Below are positions 28,262-34,333 of a stretch of DNA of 34,333 nt, in pieces. The DNA lies in assembly GCA_913052575.1 (NCBI GenBank), contig CAJXFK010000016.1, forward strand, positions 1 through 34,333. The letters run 5' to 3'. Within the stretch, counting starts at the first letter, position 1, and every line of letters starts with the position of its first letter. The notes beneath the pieces were generated by a model. It saw nothing but the letters and a program-made list of their open reading frames with translations. It searched no databases and was not told where the DNA came from. The position numbers were made by a program, and so were the translations under genes. Source of the stretch: an uncultured Planctomycetaceae bacterium. GTDB lineage: Bacteria; Planctomycetota; Planctomycetia; Pirellulales; UBA1268.

Positions 28262-28864
28262 TTACTGCCTGCTCTTCTCTTGGTGGTAAGACGTAACAGG
28301 GGCCTCCGCAAACCGAATAGAATTCATTTCTGTTGACTCCGTTTTCATTACAGGCTGCTGTTCAACAAAAAAGACACGCATCCAGATAACTGCTGCTACC
28401 AAGGACAGCACCCATAATGTCAGTGATGGCCTTAATGCCCCCGAGGGCTCCGTTTTTTTCTTGCGATTACGCGAGCTACGTTGATTTGTGGAGAGACCTC
28501 CTTGCCGCCCACCAGCGGAGCCCTGCTTTTTTGTGTGTCGCTGATGCATCACATTTAATACACCGTCCTGCTGAAGTGTCTGCTCATTGCGAAGAGGCAC
28601 GGCTTCCGGTGGTTCTTTATCCTTAGAATTTGGCCCAATGCTATTACGAGGAGCGATTTCACAAGAAGCTCTCCGTGCCGCTTTTGCATCGTGTTCTTTC
28701 AGGGACTCCGACAAACCCTTTCCGTCGTTCAGCATGTTCGACACGGAAGTCGATTGTGCTCTCTCTACTGACTTAGAGCTACGGGTGTGCTCATCACATC
28801 CATCTTCTGGAAGTGGGCCGCGTTCGGTTTGTCGTACATGTGGAAACGCTGTAATTAAATCCAT
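28262..28864 (-). CDS. Hypothetical single-TM protein with long hydrophilic N-terminal region
   Basis: About 140 charged/low-complexity residues, basic NRKKK, TM LTLWVLSLVAAVIWMRVFF, short tail. Directly abuts the next ORF. Confidence 0.6.
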   Translation of the reverse strand: MDLITAFPHVRQTERGPLPEDGCDEHTRSSKSVERAQSTSVSNMLNDGKGLSESLKEHDAKAARRASCEIAPRNSIGPNSKDKEPPEAVPLRNEQTLQQDGVLNVMHQRHTKKQGSAGGRQGGLSTNQRSSRNRKKKTEPSGALRPSLTLWVLSLVAAVIWMRVFFVEQQPVMKTESTEMNSIRFAEAPVTSYHQEKSRQ

Positions 28865-28899
28865 AATTCTCCTACAGAATTTTCGTCAAAAACAAGACC

Positions 28900-28952
28900 A
28901 AGCCTTTAGAGGCTTCATCTCACTTCGTCAGAGTTTGACGGAACGTCAAGTG
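28900..28952. promoter_or_regulatory. Clustered hairpins AAGCCT-TTAG-AGGCTT, CGTCA-GAGTT-TGACG and the overlapping TTGACG-GAA-CGTCAA
   Basis: Inverted repeats read directly; the middle TGACG arm can pair with either flanking arm. Confidence 0.5.
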
Positions 28953-29095
28953 GGAGCAGGTATTGAGTTTTCCCCGAACCACCACTACATCCAAGGCCAC
29001 TCGCCCAAACCCTCAAATCGACGACTAGCACCAGACTGCGCCCCAAATAGAGGGGAGAAAGCTCAGCGGTATCCGAACATCATGAACTTGCCTAT

Positions 29096-29121
29096 ACTAC
29101 TATGAAAACAGTAGTTTTTTT
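29096..29121 (+). terminator. Terminator-like hairpin ACTACT-ATGAAAAC-AGTAGT followed by T7, in the metH leader
   Basis: 6-bp stem directly followed by a 7-nt T run, ending 38 nt before the metH ATG. Stem is AT-rich, so predicted weak. Confidence 0.4.
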
Positions 29122-29159
29122 GAGTTCAGCAACTCCCCCACGACAAACCAGAAAGCCCG

Positions 29160-32100
29160 ATGGAGATTACTAATAGCCGATCGACAGAATTTCTCGATCT
29201 TCTTAATGACCGAATTGCCATTCTTGATGGCGCAATGGGCACAATGGTTCATACCCTCGGCTTAGATGAGCAGGGTTTTCGAGGAAAACCTTTCCAAGAC
29301 CATAGCCGAGACCTCAAAAACTGCATCGATGTTTTGACATTGTCTCAACCAGATGCCATTCGTCAAATTCACTCTTCGTTCCTTGAAGCGGGAGCTGATA
29401 TTGTTGAGACGAACACATTCGGCGCTACATCGGTTGCGCTAGCAGACTTTGGGCTCTCGGGCCAGACCCGGGAACTCAATCTGGCTGCCTGCAAGATCGC
29501 ACGGGAAGCAGCTGACGCAGCAACGGCCAAATCGCCTCATAAACCAAGATTCATTGCCGGCTCTATGGGGCCAACGAATAAGCAACTGTCAATTGCTGGA
29601 AATGTGGCTGACCCTGGACACCGTGATGTCACTTTTGATGAGATGGTTGCGTGCTATAGGGAACAGGTTGAGGCCCTCCTTGAAGGCGGCGTCGACCTTC
29701 TCCTTGCAGAAACAGCATTCGATACGCTGGTTCTCAAAGCAGCCCTATTTGCGATCGAAGAGGCATTCCAATCAACAGGTATTGCCGTACCGATCATGGC
29801 CTCATTTACCGTTTTCGAAGGAGGCCGTACGCTCTCCGCTCAGACTGTTGAGGCATGCTTTCAAAGTATTTCACATGCTAATATTATAAGCGCGGGGATC
29901 AACTGTGCCCTCGGACCAGAGAAGCTACGCCCGTACCTGGCAGACCTTTCCCGCATCTGCCCCGCAATGGTGAGCTGCTACCCTAATGCCGGCCTTCCAA
30001 ATGCCCTCGGTGGCTTTGATGAGACCCCGGAAATGATGGCCTCGGTCATTGGTGAGTTCGCGAAAGATGGTTTTCTTAACATTGTTGGTGGATGTTGTGG
30101 CACAACTCCTGACCACATTCGCGCAATTTCTGAAGCTGTTTCACCTCACCCCACAAGAAAACCAGCAAAGCCGCTGCGATTGAGTCGTTACTCTGGCCTT
30201 GAGCTTCTTGAAGTGCGTCCTGAGAGTAGTTTTACAATAATTGGTGAACGCACGAACGTAACCGGTTCAAAAGCATTTTCTCGACTCATTAAAGAAGAGA
30301 ACTATGAAGCCGCTCTAAGCGTCGCCCGGCAGCAGGTAGAAAATGGTGCAAATTTAATCGACATAAATGTCGACGAAGGAATGATTGACGGGCCAGCAGT
30401 CATGACGAAATTCCTGACACTGATCTCAAGCGAACCAGACATATCCCGCGTTCCTATCATGATCGACTCCTCTCGCTGGGAAGTGCTCGAAGCTGGACTG
30501 AAGTGCATCCAGGGCAAGGGTGTCGTCAACTCCATCAGCATGAAAGAGGGTGAGGAGACGTTCCTCAAACAGGCCCGCATCATTCGAAGCTATGGAGCAG
30601 CTGTGGTCGTCATGGCATTCGACGAGGAAGGCCAGGCCACAGACATCGAAAACAGAGTCGCTATCTGCGAGCGAGCCTACCGCCTGCTTACAGAAAAAGC
30701 TGACTTCCCTCCAGAAGATATCATCTTCGACCCCAACATTCTCACCGTCGCAACGGGGATGGAGGAACATAATCGCTACGCAATGAACTTTATTGAGGCA
30801 ACGCGTCAAATTAAAGAAAAAATGCCCCTGGTGAAAATATCTGGTGGCGTGAGTAATATTTCGTTTTCATTTCGCGGTAATAACGCTGTTCGCGAGGCGA
30901 TGCATGCGGCTTTTCTTTATCATGCCATTAAGGCCGGCATGGATATGGGCATTGTCAATGCAGGACAACTCGCGCTCTATGAAGAAATTACTCCTGAACT
31001 TCTTGAAAGAATTGAAGACGTTCTCTTTGATCGCCGAACAGATGCAACCGACAGATTGATTGAATTTGCAGAAACCGTGAAGGGTGAAGGAGGCATCAAT
31101 TCTGAAAAAATTGATGAGTGGCGTGAATTTGATGTTGATGGTCGTCTAGCCCACGCATTATTGAAAGGCCTTACGGATCATATTGAAGACGATATTGAAG
31201 AGGCTCGAAAGCAATACGACACAGGCCTAAAAATCATTGAAGGCCCACTTATGAGCGGCATGCAAATCGTTGGCGACCTCTTCGGTGAAGGCAAGATGTT
31301 TCTTCCTCAAGTTGTGAAAAGTGCTCGTGTCATGAAGAAGGCTGTCGCGCACCTCCTGCCCTACATGGAAGAGGAACGAAAATCACAAGGTGCCGCTGCG
31401 AAAAAGCGTGGTCGCATTTTGTTAGCAACTGTGAAAGGTGATGTTCACGACATCGGGAAGAACATTGTTGGTGTCGTTTTAGGGTGCAACAACTATGAGA
31501 TCATTGACATTGGCGTTATGGTTCCTTGTGCAACGATCATCGATAAGGCCAGGGAAGAAGACGTAGACATAGTAGGCCTTTCTGGCCTTATCACTCCAAG
31601 TCTTGACGAGATGGTGCAGGTCGCAAAAGAGTTTGAACATGAAAAATTCAAGGTCCCGCTTTTGATAGGTGGTGCTACTACCTCAGCTCGACACACTGCA
31701 GTTAAAATTGCACCTCAATACTCAGGAAGCATCATTCATGTAACAGATGCCTCACGCGCTGCCGGTGTAGCTGAAAAACTTTTGAATCCGAATACCCAAG
31801 AAGCATTTGCGATAGCGAATCGCGAAGCTCAGGCAAGAGATTTGGAGAACTTCCAGAAGCGTCAGCAAGTAAAACTTGTACCGTATAAAACCGCCATCGA
31901 AAAACGATGGACGACTGATTGGTCATCGGCCGAAATAGAAAAGCCTAGTTTTCTTGGCCTGCAACCACTTCCTGTGGTCTCACTTGAAGAACTTGTTCCG
32001 TTTATCGACTGGTCTCCTTTTTTCATGGCCTGGGAATTAAAAGGCAAGTATCCAGGCATTTTTGATGATGCAATTGTGGGCAGTGAGGCCAAGAAACTTT

Positions 32101-32852
32101 TTAATGATGCACAAAGACTTCTTGATGAAATTGTTTCAAAACAAAAATTAGAAGCCCGAGGAGTCTACGGATTCTTCCCGGCTAACAGTGACGGGGATGA
32201 TATCATCCTCTTTGACGATGAATCTCGTAAAAATGAACTTGGACGAGTCTGCACGCTGAGGCAACAATGGGAACGTCGAGGCCAAGACACGTTTTATGCA
32301 TTAGCTGACTTCATTGCCCCCGTGTCGAGTCGTCGGGAAGACTATCTGGGCGCCTTTGCATGTACAACTGGCCATGGTTGTGAAGAACTCGCTGAGAAGT
32401 TTGATAAAGACCACGATGACTACAACTCCATTATGGTGAAGGCGCTCGCTGACCGGCTTGCTGAAGCATTTGCCGAATGGCTTCACCAGAGAGCTCGGCA
32501 GGAATGGGGATTCGGAAAACAAGAAAAACTCAGCACTGACGAACTTATTTCAGAAAAATATCGAGGAATTCGTCCAGCGCCTGGTTATCCGGCCTGTCCT
32601 GATCACACAGAAAAACCCGGCCTTTTCCAGTTGCTCGATGCCAGAAATGTTGCTGGCATGAATCTCACTGAGAGTTTTGCAATGACTCCAGCGGCAAGTG
32701 TCTGTGGACTCTACTTTGGCCACCCAGAAAGCCGATACTTCGCTGTAGACAGAATCACACGTGAACAAGTGGAGTCATATGCCGCCCGGAAAGGCATGTC
32801 GGAGCCAGATATTGAACGCTGGCTCGCTCCAAACCTTGGATACGACCCTTGA
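29160..32852 (+). CDS. metH: Cobalamin-dependent methionine synthase
   Basis: Full domain order: Hcy-binding (GINCALGP...GGCCGTTP), pterin-binding ([11 protein letters not shown]), B12-binding [14 protein letters not shown], activation domain [15 protein letters not shown]. Confidence 0.96.
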   Translation: MEITNSRSTEFLDLLNDRIAILDGAMGTMVHTLGLDEQGFRGKPFQDHSRDLKNCIDVLTLSQPDAIRQIHSSFLEAGADIVETNTFGATSVALADFGLSGQTRELNLAACKIAREAADAATAKSPHKPRFIAGSMGPTNKQLSIAGNVADPGHRDVTFDEMVACYREQVEALLEGGVDLLLAETAFDTLVLKAALFAIEEAFQSTGIAVPIMASFTVFEGGRTLSAQTVEACFQSISHANIISAGINCALGPEKLRPYLADLSRICPAMVSCYPNAGLPNALGGFDETPEMMASVIGEFAKDGFLNIVGGCCGTTPDHIRAISEAVSPHPTRKPAKPLRLSRYSGLELLEVRPESSFTIIGERTNVTGSKAFSRLIKEENYEAALSVARQQVENGANLIDINVDEGMIDGPAVMTKFLTLISSEPDISRVPIMIDSSRWEVLEAGLKCIQGKGVVNSISMKEGEETFLKQARIIRSYGAAVVVMAFDEEGQATDIENRVAICERAYRLLTEKADFPPEDIIFDPNILTVATGMEEHNRYAMNFIEATRQIKEKMPLVKISGGVSNISFSFRGNNAVREAMHAAFLYHAIKAGMDMGIVNAGQLALYEEITPELLERIEDVLFDRRTDATDRLIEFAETVKGEGGINSEKIDEWREFDVDGRLAHALLKGLTDHIEDDIEEARKQYDTGLKIIEGPLMSGMQIVGDLFGEGKMFLPQVVKSARVMKKAVAHLLPYMEEERKSQGAAAKKRGRILLATVKGDVHDIGKNIVGVVLGCNNYEIIDIGVMVPCATIIDKAREEDVDIVGLSGLITPSLDEMVQVAKEFEHEKFKVPLLIGGATTSARHTAVKIAPQYSGSIIHVTDASRAAGVAEKLLNPNTQEAFAIANREAQARDLENFQKRQQVKLVPYKTAIEKRWTTDWSSAEIEKPSFLGLQPLPVVSLEELVPFIDWSPFFMAWELKGKYPGIFDDAIVGSEAKKLFNDAQRLLDEIVSKQKLEARGVYGFFPANSDGDDIILFDDESRKNELGRVCTLRQQWERRGQDTFYALADFIAPVSSRREDYLGAFACTTGHGCEELAEKFDKDHDDYNSIMVKALADRLAEAFAEWLHQRARQEWGFGKQEKLSTDELISEKYRGIRPAPGYPACPDHTEKPGLFQLLDARNVAGMNLTESFAMTPAASVCGLYFGHPESRYFAVDRITREQVESYAARKGMSEPDIERWLAPNLGYDP

Positions 32853-32903
32853 TTCAAGTACCTCATCCGTCATGCTTCTTGGCGACTTTGATATATCAAA
32901 TTC

Positions 32904-33887
32904 ATGGCAACGAGTCACAAGCAACAGAAAAATACAGCGAAGAGATCAAGAATACGAAAAATTGCTTTCGAGGGCCCGCAAAGTAAGCCAATCTCCTCAA
33001 TCTGTATTGAAGAACTCACGGAGAAATTTCTCCAATTCACACGGCACGAACGAGGCCTTGCAGAGAACACCCAATCAGCCTATCAAAGAGATCTCCAGAC
33101 TTATGGTGCGTGGCTCAACGGGCGGTCACCGCTGACTGTAACCATTCAAAACCTGGGTGATTACCTCGGTACGCTTTCTGATAAGGGTCAGTCTCGTGCG
33201 ACAATTGCAAGAAAAGCAGCAACGCTTCGTTGCTTCTACTCCTTCTTGCAACTTGAGGGAGTTTTGGTTGATAACCCAGCTGAGCAACTTGTCTTAGCTC
33301 GCCGTGACGACACAATTCCTGCAGTACTTTCGCCTCGTCAGGTTGATCAATTACTCAACAGTCCATCACGCTTCACTGCCGCTGGAGTACGGGACCGCGC
33401 TCTGTTAGAGCTGCTCTATGCCACCGGATGTCGCGCCTCGGAGGTCTCTTCGCTGCAATTAAAAGATCTTCGTCTCGAAGAACAGTTCTGCACATGCCGA
33501 GGAAAAGGAAATAAAGAACGAGTAGTACCTCTTGGCCAGCGGGCTCATTCTGCAATCACCCAGTGGATGCAAGACTACCGACCTCAATTCCTATTAGAAT
33601 CAACCGAACAAAACCACCTCATTGTTTCAAGCAGAGGAAATAAGCTTTCGAGAATGCGGATATGGGAAATTGTTCATGAGCACGCCACGTCAGCAGGACT
33701 CGCAAATAACATCTCACCACACACACTTCGACATAGCTTTGCCACTCATCTTGTCGCCGGCGGTGTCGACCTGAGACACGTCCAAGAAATGCTCGGGCAT
33801 GCTAGTATCGCTACAACACAACGATACACCCATGTTGACTCCGGACGATTAAAAAACGTTCATGAGCAATTCCACCCAAGAAGCTAA
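32904..33887 (+). CDS. xerD: Tyrosine recombinase XerC/XerD
   Basis: Catalytic residues in GCRASEV, HTLRHSFATHL, LGHASIATTQRYTHV; SAM-like N-terminal domain. Confidence 0.92.
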   Translation: MATSHKQQKNTAKRSRIRKIAFEGPQSKPISSICIEELTEKFLQFTRHERGLAENTQSAYQRDLQTYGAWLNGRSPLTVTIQNLGDYLGTLSDKGQSRATIARKAATLRCFYSFLQLEGVLVDNPAEQLVLARRDDTIPAVLSPRQVDQLLNSPSRFTAAGVRDRALLELLYATGCRASEVSSLQLKDLRLEEQFCTCRGKGNKERVVPLGQRAHSAITQWMQDYRPQFLLESTEQNHLIVSSRGNKLSRMRIWEIVHEHATSAGLANNISPHTLRHSFATHLVAGGVDLRHVQEMLGHASIATTQRYTHVDSGRLKNVHEQFHPRS

Positions 33888-33930
33888 ATAACATCTGGAA
33901 CACGTCAAGCAGGTTCTATGCTGACCCCAG

Positions 33931-33950
33931 AAGGCAAACACTAATGCCTT
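33931..33950. terminator. Stem-loop AAGGCA-N8-TGCCTT between convergent xerD and exbD-like gene
   Basis: 6-bp perfect stem, weak T tract; position fits a bidirectional terminator. Confidence 0.3.
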
Positions 33951-34020
33951 TCGCTGCTTCTCAAGACATGGTTGTTCGTCTCATAAATCAAGCGTAGATT
34001 TTGAACAGCGACTAACAATA

Positions 34021-34333
34021 CTACGGTGTTCGTTTGAGTGGCACAAAACTAATTTTCTTAATCATTTCAATGAGTTGTCCGCCTTCTATCCTTCCCGACA
34101 CCGCGGTAATTGCATCAATAATATTGATGTAATCAAGTTCGTAATCACAATCAATTTCAAGCTCTACGTCATCCCGCGAAGCTCCACTCTCGATCGCCAC
34201 ATCAACAAAACTAGCAACTCTTTGTCGCAAATCACGGAAATCAGTAACAGCCTCTCCGTTCATTGAAATCCCCGAGAGTGAGCCGTCATCACCCGAAGCC
34301 AATCGAACCTGTATCGGTGGCAACTGTAAGTCA
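34021..34333 (-). CDS. exbD: ExbD/TolR-type biopolymer transport protein, C-terminal part (5' end outside window)
   Basis: Frame is open to the window edge (DLQLPPIQVRLASGDDGSLSGISMNGEAVTDFRDLRQRV...LEIDCDYELDYINIIDAITAV); the ORF-track TTG start is not the true start. Confidence 0.65.
   Translation of the reverse strand, partial: DLQLPPIQVRLASGDDGSLSGISMNGEAVTDFRDLRQRVASFVDVAIESGASRDDVELEIDCDYELDYINIIDAITAVSGRIEGGQLIEMIKKISFVPLKRTP

Noticed and set aside
28587-29105. 172-aa plus-strand ORF antisense to the TM protein and extending into the metH leader
   Set aside because: No motif; ends in the intergenic region. Most likely a shadow ORF.
28865-29159. Cobalamin riboswitch upstream of metH
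   Set aside because: GGCCACTCG at about 28995 superficially resembles part of a B12 box, but I could not find the other conserved B12 elements. Needs an Infernal scan.
32904-33887. Tyrosine recombinase as evidence of an integrated mobile element
   Set aside because: Sequence looks like housekeeping XerC/D; no att repeats, tRNA or phage genes adjacent.
1-34333. CRISPR arrays, rRNA or insertion sequences
   Set aside because: No regularly spaced repeats, rRNA-like segments, transposase ORFs or terminal inverted repeats were recognised.

Overview
34.3 kb bacterial chromosomal segment with about 28 convincing protein genes. Gene content (McsAB, DUF3500 Tat protein, BPSS1187-like esterase, CobA-HemD fusion, secreted GH29) suggests a planctomycete-like genome, but that assignment is inference. 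Most genes are housekeeping: partial mannose-6-P isomerase, RluB-type pseudouridine synthase, PyrK, rpsT, CobA-HemD, coaD, mcsA/mcsB, trpE, trpA/trpB, mutM, ThiO-like oxidase, metH, xerD, partial ExbD. There is also a fucose-utilisation block (GH29, class II aldolase, FucI, FucP). I saw no tRNA, rRNA, CRISPR array or transposon. Best candidates for something undescribed: (1) a three-gene minus-strand locus (26730-28864) with a disordered single-TM protein, a CpsD/BY-kinase-like P-loop protein and an ExeA-like ATPase, in which both P-loops are degenerate; (2) an ABC ATPase translationally coupled to trpE that has lost both the catalytic Glu and the H-loop His; (3) a structured metH leader with alternative hairpins and a terminator-like hairpin plus U-run just upstream of metH. 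Start codons are often uncertain. Family calls come from motif recognition, not database searches.
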